Shown: positions 36,453 to 46,113 of the stretch, one piece after another
How positions within the stretch are numbered: the stretch's first letter is position 1
How the letters are laid out: every line of letters begins with the position of its first letter
Assembly (NCBI GenBank): GCA_963761475.1
Contig: CAVXGT010000010.1
Location: 479,583 to 543,582 of the forward strand
Source: Ga0077555 sp963761475
Lineage (GTDB): Bacteria; Pseudomonadota; Alphaproteobacteria; Rhizobiales; Hyphomicrobiaceae
Length of the DNA: 64,000 nt
Reading direction: 5' to 3'
Notes under the pieces: generated by a model
The model's input: the letters and a program-made list of their open reading frames with translations, nothing else
What the model was told of the DNA's origin: nothing
Database searches by the model: none
Program-made: the position numbers and the translations under genes

Positions 36453-37846
36453 TCATGCCTCGCTCGGCAGGATCTTGCCCGGGTTGAAAATCCCCTTGGG
36501 GTCGAGCGCTGCTTTGATCGCCCGCATCGGCCCGAGAGCCGCACCATGCTCTGCGATCAGGTACTTCCGTTTGCCCTGCCCGACGCCATGCTCGCCTGTG
36601 CAGGTGCCGTCCATTCGCACGGCCCGCTCTGCCAGCCGCTTGAGGAAGGTCTCGATGGCGTCCATTTCCTTGGCGTTCTTCGTGTCGACCATCGGCTGGG
36701 TGTGGAAATTGCCGTCGCCGACGTGCCCCACGATGCCTGCCGGCACGCCCATGGCCTTGATGTCGGCCTGGGTCTCCATGATGCATTCGGTCAGACGTGA
36801 GATCGGCACACACACGTCGGTGGCGATCGACTCACGACCAGGATACAGCGTCCGCATCGCCCAATAGGCCTCGTGCCGTGCCTTCCAAAGCCGGCGCCGG
36901 TCTTCCTCCCGCTCGGCCCACTCGAACCCCGTCGCGCCCTCGGTCTCCGCGATCTCCTTGAACAGCGCGATCTGTTCGTCGACCGCCGCCTGCGTGCCAT
37001 GGAACTCGAGAAACAGCATCGGGCTTTCCTTCAGCCCGAGGTTCGAATGCTTGTTCAGCGCCGCCACCTGGACTTCGTCGATGAGCTCCGATCGCGCCAG
37101 CCCAAGATTGAGCTGGATCGCCTGGATCACCGAGTTGACGGCTCCATCGAGCTTGCCGAAGGAGCAGACCGCAGCGACGATCTTCTCCGGGATGCCGTAG
37201 AGGCGCACGGTCAGTTCCGTGATCACGCCAAGTGTGCCCTCCGAGCCGACCATCAGCTTCGTCAGGTCGTAGCCCGCCGAGGATTTCCGCGCGCGTCGTG
37301 CCGTGCGGATCACTGAGCCGTCGGCCATGACCGCCGTCAGGTTCAGCACATTGTCGCGCATGGTGCCGTAGCGCACCGCCGTTGTCCCCGATGCCCGCGT
37401 TGCGGCCATGCCGCCGATGGTGGCCTCTTCAGCGCCCGGATCGACCGGAAAGAACAGCCCCTTGTCCCTGAGGTAGTCATTGAGCTTCTTGCGCGATACG
37501 CCGGCCTGCACGACGCAGTCCAGGTCCTGGTCGTTGACGGTAAGGATCTCGTCCATGCGCGAGAAGTCGAGCGACAGCCCCCCTTGCGGTGCGTTGAGGT
37601 GGCCCTCCAGCGAGGTTCCCGCACCGAACGGGATGATCGGCGCCCCGTGCTCGCTGGCAACGCGCACGATGTCCTGCACTTCCTCGGTCGACAACGGCCA
37701 CAACACAGCATCGGGCGGCTGGTTCTCGAGCCAAGTCAGCGTGTGTCCATGCTGTCGTCGGATCGCCTCGCCGGTTTGCAGTCGGTCACCGACCTTCTGC
37801 TTCAGGATAGCAATGGCCCTTGCGACGCCGGCCTTGCGGTCGTCAT
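36453..37846 (-). CDS. FAD-linked oxidase, GlcD/D-lactate dehydrogenase type, N-terminal frame uncertain
   Basis: A flavoprotein of about 464 residues that oxidises 2-hydroxy acids. The PCMH FAD-binding domain has PIIPFGAGTSLEGHLNAPQ, VDPGAEEATIGGMAATRASG and LVGSEGTLGVITELTVRLY-like sequence. The C-terminal FAD-oxidase domain ends HVGDGNFHTQPMVDTKNAKE, TGEHGVGQGKRKYL and PKGIFNPGKILP. The open frame starts at GTG 37706, but coding-like sequence continues upstream (GVARAIAILKQKVGDRLQTG, TGEAIRRQHGHTLTWLENQ). It joins ATG 37846, behind a GAGGTG site, only if one base is missing near 37841. Confidence 0.85.
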
Positions 37847-38127
37847 GAGTTCACCTCGGTCATGTCGCAGCTCCCGGCGGGTGTGTGCAGTGATGTCATC
37901 ATTTATGCCACACGCAATCGCCGCTGCATGTCACGTGGTCGCATCGACCGGCAAGGCTGGCGGGCATCGATTTGCTTGTAGCGCCATGCGTGGCCGTCAC
38001 GCAACACTTCTGCTTGAACACCGACCGTGCGCACTCCGCGCAATGGCCTTTTTTAAAACTCATGAATAGGTTAAACGCGCCCTTCAATCGTCGGGGTCAA
38101 GTCGTAGGTTATAGGTCAGTCAGGAGT

Positions 38128-39453
38128 ATGGTTATGTTTGGGAGGCTGCTGGCATTCGCCCTCGCGGTGTTCGCGTTCGGGCAGACCACCGCTGCGATCG
38201 CTCAGGTTGAAGTGACGCTTGCCGAAGAGAAAGCGCGCCGCGTGATACCTGACATCGATCGCATCGATGTTCGTTCAATTCCGGGCAAGTTTCGCGGCAT
38301 CCGCGTTTACGCCCTCGACGGCACGGCCGTCGACATTCGCAAGATCGATGTCGAGTATTCCGATGGCTCGGTCTTCACGGAAGACCGCGGTCGCCCGATC
38401 CGGCTCGATACCCGGGACATCCGCACCCGCATCATGGGCCCGGATGACGGCCGTGGCCCCGAGAAGTTCATCGACCGCATCATAATGCACTACAAGGCGG
38501 CCCCCGGTGAGACCCAGCAGGCGCGGGTACGCGTCGTCGGCATCACCAGTCGATCCGGCGCCGACGCACGTCGTCCGCCGCCGCGTGTCGCGGCACCGGT
38601 CGTCGTCCCGCCCACTTCCGCTCCGCCCACGACTGTACCCGTCCGTCCAGGCGACAACGCCGTTAGCGGTAACGTCTCGGTGCGTCCGGCCGGCCCCGCC
38701 AGGGCAGGTGGCGATGTCATGTTCGGTGTCCAGAACGTGGGCTTCGGCGTCGACCGCGACGTCATCAAGGTGGGCTCCGACTACGGCAAGTTCGACAAGA
38801 TCCGCCTCCGCGTGCTCGACAACGACATCTTCATCAACGAGATGCGCGTCATCTATTCGAACGGCATGCCGGACGTCCTGGCTGTCGATGCCAACGTCTC
38901 GGCCAACACCCGCACGAAGTGGTTCGTCCTCAAGGGCGACCGCTTCATCAGGGAAATCCAGCTCGTCTACAAGAGCCGGCCGAGCTTCCGCGGCCAGGCC
39001 CGCATCGAGGTCTACGGCGAGTACGCCGAGGGCTGGTACAACACGTCTGACGCGGGAGCATCGTCGCCGACCGGCGAGGCCTTCAAGTACGGTGGCAATC
39101 GCGGCTGGCTCTATCTCGGCGGTCAGCAGCCCAAATTCTTCTCCGTCAGTCTGAAGCGCGGCATCGGCTACGAAACCGACATCATCTCCGTCGCCCGCAA
39201 TTGGGGCTTCAACCGCATGCGTCTTGACGTCAAGGACCGCGCCATTCAGTTGAACAAGCTGACGGTCGTCTATGGCGACGGCACCGCCGACACCATTTCG
39301 GTCGGCAAGAAGGTCGACGGTGGCAACTCCTTCGGCCCGGTCGAAATCAAGCGCAGGCCCGTCAAGGAGATCCAGGTCAGCTATCGCTCGCGCGTGTTCG
39401 ACAAGAACGCCACGAGCAAGGCGCACGCCTTCGTGGAGTTCTGGGCGCAGTAG
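38128..39453 (+). CDS. Exported protein with three DUF2541-like beta domains
   Basis: A 441-residue protein with a CAGGAG ribosome site and signal peptide (GRLLAFALAVFAFGQTTAA). Three related domains follow at about residues 30-135, 200-305 and 320-440. A Pro/Val-rich linker separates the first two. The second has GFGVDRDVIKVGSDYGKFDK and IREIQLVYKSRPSFRGQARI, nearly the same as the single-domain protein at 39688. The third has VKEIQVSYRSRVFDK. DUF2541 proteins are exported and uncharacterised. Triplication inside one chain is the notable feature. Confidence 0.85.
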   Translation: MVMFGRLLAFALAVFAFGQTTAAIAQVEVTLAEEKARRVIPDIDRIDVRSIPGKFRGIRVYALDGTAVDIRKIDVEYSDGSVFTEDRGRPIRLDTRDIRTRIMGPDDGRGPEKFIDRIIMHYKAAPGETQQARVRVVGITSRSGADARRPPPRVAAPVVVPPTSAPPTTVPVRPGDNAVSGNVSVRPAGPARAGGDVMFGVQNVGFGVDRDVIKVGSDYGKFDKIRLRVLDNDIFINEMRVIYSNGMPDVLAVDANVSANTRTKWFVLKGDRFIREIQLVYKSRPSFRGQARIEVYGEYAEGWYNTSDAGASSPTGEAFKYGGNRGWLYLGGQQPKFFSVSLKRGIGYETDIISVARNWGFNRMRLDVKDRAIQLNKLTVVYGDGTADTISVGKKVDGGNSFGPVEIKRRPVKEIQVSYRSRVFDKNATSKAHAFVEFWAQ

Positions 39454-39687
39454 CGCCACGCGTTCGCAACGCGCGAAAGCGTGCAGCACGACACACATCG
39501 AGGGGCGCCACACGGCGCCCCTTTTCATTTGCCTATGCGCCGCTTGCATGGCGTGCCGGTCGCGGTGATCGGCGCACTGCATTTTTCATGCGCCGTTCAT
39601 TTACCAAGGCGCAAAAGCCCCTGCCTTTCACCGCGGACCGCTGAACAAGCAAAGCGGCGTGTGTTGCAAAGGAAAACAGGAGACACC

Positions 39688-40158
39688 ATGCGTCGTCGTC
39701 ATGTTCTCGCAAGTCTCGGCTTCGCGGCGATAGCGGCTGCAGCCGTTTTGTTCGCCCCGATGACTGCCGAGGCCCAATTCCGGCCGGGCCCAGGCGGCTC
39801 CGGCCCGCAGGACCGCCGCGCGCCGGATCGGCCCGGAAGCTGGGTCCTTCTCGGCTCTCAGAGCGTCGGCTTCAAGATCGATCGCGACGTCATCCGCGTC
39901 GGCGCACGCGATGGCCGCTTCCGCGCCGTCAAGCTGCGCGCCCTCGGCAACGATATCGAGGTTCTCTCGATCAAGGTGATCTACGGCAACGGCGAGCCCG
40001 ACATCCTGCCCGTCCGCCACTTCATGCGGAAGAACTCCGAGACCCGGACCATTGATCTGCGTGGCAACACGCGCTTCATCAAAGAGGTCCAGCTCGTCTA
40101 CAAGTCGCGTCCCAACTTCCGCGGCCGCGCCACGGTCGAGCTGTGGGGCCAGCATTGA
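39688..40158 (+). CDS. Exported single-domain DUF2541-like protein
   Basis: A 156-residue protein with an ACAGGAGA site, a signal peptide (VLASLGFAAIAAAAVLFA) and one DUF2541-like domain: QSVGFKIDRDVIRVGARDGR, VLSIKVIYGNGEPDILPV and IKEVQLVYKSRPNFRGRATV. It is closest to the middle domain of the preceding gene, so it is probably a paralogue. The 234-base gap contains no gene. Confidence 0.87.
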   Translation: MRRRHVLASLGFAAIAAAAVLFAPMTAEAQFRPGPGGSGPQDRRAPDRPGSWVLLGSQSVGFKIDRDVIRVGARDGRFRAVKLRALGNDIEVLSIKVIYGNGEPDILPVRHFMRKNSETRTIDLRGNTRFIKEVQLVYKSRPNFRGRATVELWGQH

Positions 40159-40282
40159 AGGCCGTCGCCACGGCGCACGCACGTCGGCGACGCCAGGAGT
40201 GACCTCGGGCCGCCATCGGTCGCGGCCCGACACCAACGGAAGCGCCGGCAATGGCGCTTCTTTTTTCCGCCAGCCGTTATTG

Positions 40283-41374
40283 TCAGCGACGGTTGGCCGC
40301 CCTCCGCTCGTCGGTAAGCGTGAATTGCAGCAGCAGGTTGCGCTGCAGGAGCTTGTTGAAATTGTTGTCCGAGATCAAGGTCAGGATCACTTCCCCCTTG
40401 GCGCCGCGATGCACCGCCAGCCCTTCCATATTGTCGATCTCGTAATTCAGATCCGCCTCGATCAGCGTCTCGCCGCCAAGCTCGGCATCAGGTTTGATTG
40501 CCTCCGCCGCGATCCGTCGGATGCGCATGTGCACGCCTTCCGTCCATCGGAACCGCCGTTCCAGAACCAGCAGCGATCCGTCGTCGAGTGAGGCGGCGTC
40601 GGTCACCTCGAACCCGCCGATGTCCGTGAGATGCAGCATCCTGGGCCGACCATTGAGCCATAGCCATCCGGTATGGCGCGCCGTCGGACCGGGGTAGCGC
40701 TCCGCAAACGCGATGACGCTGCCGCTGTAGCGCCCGCCCTTCAGCACCGCCACCGCCTCGAAACCCTTGTTGGCGCGCATCCGGCGCATGTCCGCAATGA
40801 GCGGCAGGTACGACTGCGGCACCGAGATCATGCCATCGGCGACCGGAAAGATGCCGATGCGATGATTGCGCTCGAATCCGACCAGCACCCGGCCCCTCTG
40901 CAGCGTACCGTCCAACAGTGTTACGGCTTCGGCATCGAGGTCGCGCTTCCGATCGAGCGCTCGGCCCCGCAAGGCCTTGATCGTCCCGGCCCGCGCCCCG
41001 GTGATCGCTTTCGGCGCCGTTCCGTCGTAGCTCAGCGTGCCGCTGAGCCAGGTGCCCTCATCCGAAACGGCGAGGAAATGCCGGCCATCTCCGTCGATCG
41101 TCAAGCCGGACCAGCCACCGAAAGCGCTGTCCGCCGAGGTCAGCACCAGGCCGCCGCGAAACAGCAGTTTGCCGAATTGCACCTTGCTTTTGTCCGTCGA
41201 GCGGAAGTGGGAAATGGGGCGGGCCTGTACGTCCATAGGCCGGCCATCCGCCCGCGCATCGGAACTCGGCGCCACCACGAGCCCGCCAATGGCAAGGCAC
41301 GCCGCGGCGACGCCCCACAGCGTGAACCGCGAAAAAGCCGCCGCAATCGAACTCCCAAGGCGTCGCGTCCGCAT
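40283..41374 (-). CDS. Esterase-like protein of the phytase-like family
   Basis: A 363-residue exported protein. It has a signal peptide (FTLWGVAAACLAIGGLVVA) and then a beta-propeller-like phytase-like domain: GGWSGLTIDGDGRHFLAVSD, FERNHRIGIFPVADG and EIDNMEGLAVHRGAKGEVIL. Proteins like this are annotated 'esterase-like activity of phytase family' and commonly follow cobT in Rhizobiales, as here. Substrate unknown. Confidence 0.83.
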   Translation of the reverse strand: MRTRRLGSSIAAAFSRFTLWGVAAACLAIGGLVVAPSSDARADGRPMDVQARPISHFRSTDKSKVQFGKLLFRGGLVLTSADSAFGGWSGLTIDGDGRHFLAVSDEGTWLSGTLSYDGTAPKAITGARAGTIKALRGRALDRKRDLDAEAVTLLDGTLQRGRVLVGFERNHRIGIFPVADGMISVPQSYLPLIADMRRMRANKGFEAVAVLKGGRYSGSVIAFAERYPGPTARHTGWLWLNGRPRMLHLTDIGGFEVTDAASLDDGSLLVLERRFRWTEGVHMRIRRIAAEAIKPDAELGGETLIEADLNYEIDNMEGLAVHRGAKGEVILTLISDNNFNKLLQRNLLLQFTLTDERRAANRR

Positions 41375-41690
41375 CAGTCCACCACCCTCAGCTCGCAGGC
41401 AACCGGCCTCGGGGTACAGCGCCTGCACAAAGGCAGACGCTCCCCAATACCGCCTAGTGATCATTTGCCCTGATAGGAACGATCGCCGACACTAAAGCCC
41501 GACAGTTGCGGCCCAACCATGACAGCCGCCAGCCGACTCTGGTGTCGTCATCGATTGAGTAGCTGGCTTGCCATGGCTCGACGCCGAGCCGAAATCACTT
41601 GCCGACGCCGCTGGCGTCGGATGCCGGTCTGAGCGCCAATGTCGTGCGCGCTCGAAACGCCACACCTCCACACCTCCACACCGCCACGCC
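41375..41690. other. Intergenic region between cobT and the phytase-like gene
   Basis: About 316 bases with no supported gene. Next to the cobT stop there is a short run of the unit ACACCTCC repeated about three times (41663-41690). No clear terminator hairpin seen. Confidence 0.4.
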
Positions 41691-43589
41691 CTAGCGCGCG
41701 GGCTGCCGCCGACGTCCGCCGCGCTGCGGGCGCATCTCCCGTGGCTCGGTGGGCTTCTCGTCGAACAGCTCCACCAGCTTGTCCGTCATCGCGCCGGCAA
41801 GCTCTGAAGGATCGGTGATCGTCACAGCGCGCCGATAGTAGCGCGTCACGTCGTGGCCGATGCCGATCGCCAGCAGCTGCACGGGCGACTTGGTCTCGAT
41901 CTCTTCGATCACCTGTCGCAGGTGCCGTTCGAGATAGCAGCCTGAGTTGACCGACAGCGTCGAATCGTCAACCGGCGCGCCATCCGAGATCATCATCAGG
42001 ATGCGCCTTTGCTCGGGCCGGCCGAGCAGCCTGTTGTGTGCCCAGGCCAAAGCCTCTCCGTCGATGTTCTCTTTCAGCAGGCCCTCGCGCATCATCAACG
42101 CCAGCGACCGCTTCGATCGCCGCCACGGTGCATCCGCGGTCTTGTAGATGATGTGGCGGAGGTCGTTGAGGCGACCGGGATTGGCGGGCTTGCCGGCGGC
42201 AAGCCATGCCTCGCGCGACTGCCCGCCTTTCCAGGCTCGCGTCGTGAAGCCGAGGATCTCGACCTTGACGCCGCACCGCTCCAGCGTCCGCGCCAGGATG
42301 TCGGCGCAGCACGCCGCCACCATGATCGGCCGCCCGCGCATCGAGCCCGAATTGTCCAGCAGCAGCGTCACCACCGTGTCCTTGAACGTGGTGTCCTGCT
42401 CTTGCTTGAATGACAGCGGATGCATCGGATCAAGGATCACGCGCGTCAACCGCGCCACGTCGAGCACACCTTCCTCGAGGTCGAAGTCCCAGGACCGGTT
42501 CTGCTGTGCGAGTAGCTTGCGCTGCAACCGGTTCGCCAGTCGCGACACGGCGCCCGAAAGGTTGCGCAGTTCCTTGTCGAGGAACGCCCTCAGCCGCTCC
42601 AGCTCATCGGGGGTCGACAGGTCCTCGGCGTCGATTTCCTCGTCGTTGGTGCGCGAGAACACCTTGTAGCCGAACCGTTCGGGATCATCGAGAACGTTGG
42701 TGTTCGGCCGCCACGGCTCGCGCGTCTCCGCCATCTCGTCGCCTTCGGCGTCGGCGTCGAAATCATCCGAATCCCCGTCCTCGGCAGACTCGGCGGTCTC
42801 GCCGTCTTCGCTTTCCGCGCGCTGCTCGTCGGTCTCCTGGTCCTGCTGCTCGCTTCCGTCCGAAGAATCCTGCGCGTCGCTCTCGCCGGCATCGGGCTGC
42901 TGCTCGTCGTTCTCGTCGCCTTCTTCCGACTCTCCGTCCGACATCTCCTCGGCCAGCTCCAGCGACTTCAGCATGTCGCGCATCATCCGCCCGAAGGCGG
43001 CCTGGTCGGCGACCACGTCTTCCATCTTCTCGAACGCCGGCCCGGCCTTTTCCTCGATGAACTCCCGCCAGACATCCACCACGCCCTGCGCCGTCTCCGG
43101 CGCTTTCAATCCGGTGAGCCGCTCGCGCACCAGCAGCGCTACGGCATCCTCGATCGGCGCATCCGTTCTCTCGGTCACCCCGGCAAACCGGCCGTGCGCG
43201 TATTGGTCTTCGAGCTTGGCCGTCAGATTGCTCGCCATGCCGGGCATCCGCATGGCCCCGATGGCTTCGACGCGCGCCCGTTCGGCCGCCTCGAACACCG
43301 ATCGTGCCGGTCCGGCCGCCGGCGCCAGACGATTATGCAGCTTCTTGTCGTGCCGGGCAGCGGTCAGCGCCAAGCTGTCCGACCAGCCGCGGATAACGGC
43401 GATTTCCTTGGCCGAAGGCACCCGCGACGGTTCCGGCAATTGCATGTGGTTGCCGTCGAGCTCGGGTTTGCCGGGCGCGAACGACACTTGCATCTCGCTG
43501 TCGCCGGCAATTGCCCGCGATGTCAGGCCGAGCACCCTCTTGAACGGCTCGGCGGGAGATTCTTTGTTCTTCTTCGGCGGTTGGGCCAT
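41691..43589 (-). CDS. cobT: Aerobic cobaltochelatase subunit CobT
   Basis: A 632-residue subunit of the CobNST chelatase, which inserts cobalt into hydrogenobyrinic acid diamide during aerobic B12 synthesis. The N-terminal region (SPAEPFKRVLGLTSRAIAGD) is typical. A long Asp/Glu-rich acidic stretch covers about residues 220-300. The C-terminal VWA domain has the MIDAS motif LLLDNSGSMRGRPI and later LMMISDGAPVDDSTL. ATG 43589 was chosen. It lies downstream of cobS on the same strand. B12 made by this route serves the B12-dependent mutase encoded at 57.4 kb. Confidence 0.95.
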   Translation of the reverse strand: MAQPPKKNKESPAEPFKRVLGLTSRAIAGDSEMQVSFAPGKPELDGNHMQLPEPSRVPSAKEIAVIRGWSDSLALTAARHDKKLHNRLAPAAGPARSVFEAAERARVEAIGAMRMPGMASNLTAKLEDQYAHGRFAGVTERTDAPIEDAVALLVRERLTGLKAPETAQGVVDVWREFIEEKAGPAFEKMEDVVADQAAFGRMMRDMLKSLELAEEMSDGESEEGDENDEQQPDAGESDAQDSSDGSEQQDQETDEQRAESEDGETAESAEDGDSDDFDADAEGDEMAETREPWRPNTNVLDDPERFGYKVFSRTNDEEIDAEDLSTPDELERLRAFLDKELRNLSGAVSRLANRLQRKLLAQQNRSWDFDLEEGVLDVARLTRVILDPMHPLSFKQEQDTTFKDTVVTLLLDNSGSMRGRPIMVAACCADILARTLERCGVKVEILGFTTRAWKGGQSREAWLAAGKPANPGRLNDLRHIIYKTADAPWRRSKRSLALMMREGLLKENIDGEALAWAHNRLLGRPEQRRILMMISDGAPVDDSTLSVNSGCYLERHLRQVIEEIETKSPVQLLAIGIGHDVTRYYRRAVTITDPSELAGAMTDKLVELFDEKPTEPREMRPQRGGRRRQPAR

Positions 43590-43709
43590 CGCAGCCTCAG
43601 GCAATTGTGAACGACGACGGGGAATGGCGGGCGCGTTGGCACGTCTGGCATCGGGTGCTTATCGTGCCCGTCCCTGCGCCCACGGCGCCATTCCCAGCAC
43701 CGTTGTTTT

Positions 43710-44702
43710 TCAGCTCAGCGCCACGTTGGCTGCGGACTCCGGCAGTTCCTCGCCGAAGCAGCGCTGATAGAACTCGGCCACCAGCGGCCGCTCGAGTTCG
43801 TCGCACTTGTTGAGGAACGTCATCCGGAAAGCGAAACCGACCGATCCGAAGATCTCTGCGTTCTCCGCCCATGTCAGCACGGTTCTCGGGCTCATCACCG
43901 TCGACAGGTCGCCGTTGATGAATGCCGAGCGGGTCAGATCGGCGACCCGAACCATGTTGTTGACGACCTTCTTCTTGGCGTCGCTCTTCGCGTAGGCCTT
44001 CGCCTTCGACAGGATGATGCCGACCTCTTCGTCGTGCGGCAGGTAGTTCAGCGTCACCACGATCGACCAGCGGTCCATCTGGCCCTGGTTGATCTGCTGC
44101 GTGCCGTGATAGAGGCCCGAGGTGTCGCCGAGACCGATCGTATTCGTGGTCGAGAACAAGCGGAAGGCCGGATGCGGGCGGATCACCTTCGACTGGTCGA
44201 GCAGCGTCAGCTTGCCCGAGGTCTCGAGGATGCGCTGGATGACGAACATCACGTCCGGTCGCCCGGCGTCGTACTCGTCGAAGCACAGTGCTACGTTGTG
44301 CTGCAACGCCCACGGCAGGATGCCCTCGCGGAACTCGGTGATCTGCTTGCCGTCTTTGAGGACGATGGCGTCCTTGCCGATGAGATCGATGCGGCTGACA
44401 TGGCTGTCGAGGTTGACGCGCACGCACGGCCAGTTGAGCCGCGCCGCAATCTGCTCGATATGCGTCGATTTACCGGTGCCGTGATAGCCTTGCACCATCA
44501 CGCGGCGGTTGTGCTTGAAGCCGGCCAGTATGGCGAGCGTCACTTCCTTGTTGAACAGATAGTCCGGATCGAGGTCCGGCACGTGTGAGTTGGGTTCCGA
44601 GTAGGCCGGAACCTCGAGGTCGGAGTCGATCCCGAAGACCTGGCGAACCGACAGTGTCTTGTCCGGCATGCCGGTTTCACCGGCCTGAGCTTGGGCGCGC
44701 AT
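43710..44702 (-). CDS. cobS: Aerobic cobaltochelatase subunit CobS
   Basis: A 330-residue AAA+ ATPase that forms the motor ring with CobT. The family hallmark VRQVFGIDSDLEVPAYSEPN is near the start. Walker A is VQGYHGTGKSTHIEQI, Walker B is ALCFDEYDAGRPDVM, and FSTTNTIGLGDTSGLYHGT follows as sensor 1. I chose ATG 44702, which gives the usual family length; ATG 44669 is possible. Between the J-domain gene and cobT. Confidence 0.95.
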   Translation of the reverse strand: MRAQAQAGETGMPDKTLSVRQVFGIDSDLEVPAYSEPNSHVPDLDPDYLFNKEVTLAILAGFKHNRRVMVQGYHGTGKSTHIEQIAARLNWPCVRVNLDSHVSRIDLIGKDAIVLKDGKQITEFREGILPWALQHNVALCFDEYDAGRPDVMFVIQRILETSGKLTLLDQSKVIRPHPAFRLFSTTNTIGLGDTSGLYHGTQQINQGQMDRWSIVVTLNYLPHDEEVGIILSKAKAYAKSDAKKKVVNNMVRVADLTRSAFINGDLSTVMSPRTVLTWAENAEIFGSVGFAFRMTFLNKCDELERPLVAEFYQRCFGEELPESAANVALS

Positions 44703-44823
44703 TGCGTTAATTGTCCCGATCCCTGTTTGTGTGTCGGCACAAACCATTGCACGCGAAGCGTAGCTGTGCCTAGTCCCCAGCTTGTGGGCAGCTTGGGTCC
44801 CGATTGCTAATGATGGGGGAAGG

Positions 44824-45446
44824 TCAGACCAGACCCGCCTGCTTCAAATAGTTATAGGCCTGGATGATTTCGCGCAACTTGTCTTCCGAGCCACGATCGC
44901 CGCCGTTGGCGTCGGGGTGATGACGCTTAACCAATTCCTTGAAGCGCGCCTTGATGTCGTCCTTGCTGGCCTGCTCCGGCAGATGCAACGTTTCCAGCGC
45001 CTTGCGCTCCAGCGATTTCAGTGGCCGCCGCCGTTCGCCGGTTTTGGCCTCTGCGCGCGTCATCGCCCATAAGTCCATGCGCATCCTGGGCGTTGTGGCG
45101 CGCAAAACGGGCGTAGCGACCGCCGGCAGGACCCTTGCCTTCTGCGCCGCCGCCGTCGCCGAGCCGCCACGTTGGCCGGTGCCCGGTTGACGCGCTCTTC
45201 TGGAACGCCTCGACCTCGGCGTTGCTCATGCCTTCGAAGTAATTGTAGTTCGCGTTGAATTGCCGCACGTGATCGACACAGAAATCATAATGGCCGTCAT
45301 CGCCCCCGCGCCCCTTCGGCGCCCGGTGCGTGGCCGTTCCCGAACAGCCCTTCCACTGGCAGCGCTTGCCCGGTCGCCGGACCTTCTCCGGTTCCTCGCG
45401 CCGCGCAATGCGGATGCTGTCGAAGTATTTCGAATTCGAGTTTCAT
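44824..45446 (-). CDS. J-domain (DnaJ-like) protein, two frameshifts
   Basis: About 206 residues after correction. It starts MKLEFE at ATG 45446; dropping one base near 45429 gives YFDSIRIARREEPEKVRR, then HYDFCVDHVRQFNANYNYFE and STGHRPTWRLGD. Dropping another near 45080 (GCG/GCC Ala) joins MDLWAMTRAEAK and the J-domain (LETLHLPEQASKDDIKARFK, KELVKRHHPDANGGDRGSED). The HPD motif that stimulates DnaK is intact. Proteins of this form lie next to cobS and opposite bolA in Rhizobiales. Partner unknown. Confidence 0.8.
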
Positions 45447-45775
45447 CGCGCGAATTATGATCCGAGTTGGCCGTTCCGCACAAGATTCTATCGGACGAGG
45501 CCGGCGACGCGTTGCCAGGACGCATCGCTATGGCACGCCGGGGCCGCGGCGGCAAACGAGGCGGACTGTGCCGGCCCTCGAATCTTGGCACGAGTGCCCC
45601 AACAAGCGCTTAAAGCGTGAGCCCGTCGTCCGCCCGCCCAACTGGTCCTTGCCAGACGTCACGACCTCGACGCAGGATCGCGCAGCGCCGTCTCGGTCGG
45701 CCGGAGCCCCTTGGCGACGGCCCCGTGTCGCGCCAAGTCGAGAGCACCAGAAGGCGAACGGTAGAGGCGGTAGAT
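45447..45775. other. Divergent region between the J-domain gene and bolA
   Basis: About 330 bases with no supported gene. It should hold divergent promoters. I see no riboswitch-like B12 element here, although cobalamin genes lie downstream on the left. Confidence 0.4.
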
Positions 45776-46060
45776 ATGTCGGTGGAGCAGGAAATCAAGC
45801 AGACGCTGATGGTGGCACTTGAGCCGACGCGCCTGGATGTCATCAACGAATCCCACCTCCATGCAGGTCACGCCAGTTCGCCCGGCACCGGCGAGAGCCA
45901 TTTCCGCCTGCTCGTTGTGTCCGCAGCCTTTGCCGGCAAATCCAGGCTCGAGCGCCATCGTCTGGTCAATGAGGCACTTGGCGACCTCATGCGCCAGCGC
46001 GTCCATGCCATGGCGATTGCCGCATTCGCGCCAGGCGAGCCGTTGCCCAAGACCCGCTGA
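45776..46060 (+). CDS. bolA: BolA family protein
   Basis: A 94-residue protein with the class II KH-like BolA fold: LEPTRLDVINESHLHAGHAS, then SHFRLLVVSAAFAGKSRLER and VNEALGDLMRQRVHAMAIAA. The His residues in NESHLHAGH and HAMA are those that ligate Fe-S clusters with monothiol glutaredoxins. It is opposite the J-domain gene, the order common in Rhizobiales. BolA members act in iron-sulfur homeostasis and stress. Confidence 0.92.
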   Translation: MSVEQEIKQTLMVALEPTRLDVINESHLHAGHASSPGTGESHFRLLVVSAAFAGKSRLERHRLVNEALGDLMRQRVHAMAIAAFAPGEPLPKTR

Positions 46061-46113
46061 GCCAGCCGCGGCAGGGCTCGACGTTCCAACACGAACAGCC
46101 AGAGGACCCCTCG

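Noticed and set aside
44824..45775. A cobalamin riboswitch near the cobalt chelatase genes
   Set aside because: I looked for a B12-box-like sequence upstream of the J-domain and cobS genes and saw none.
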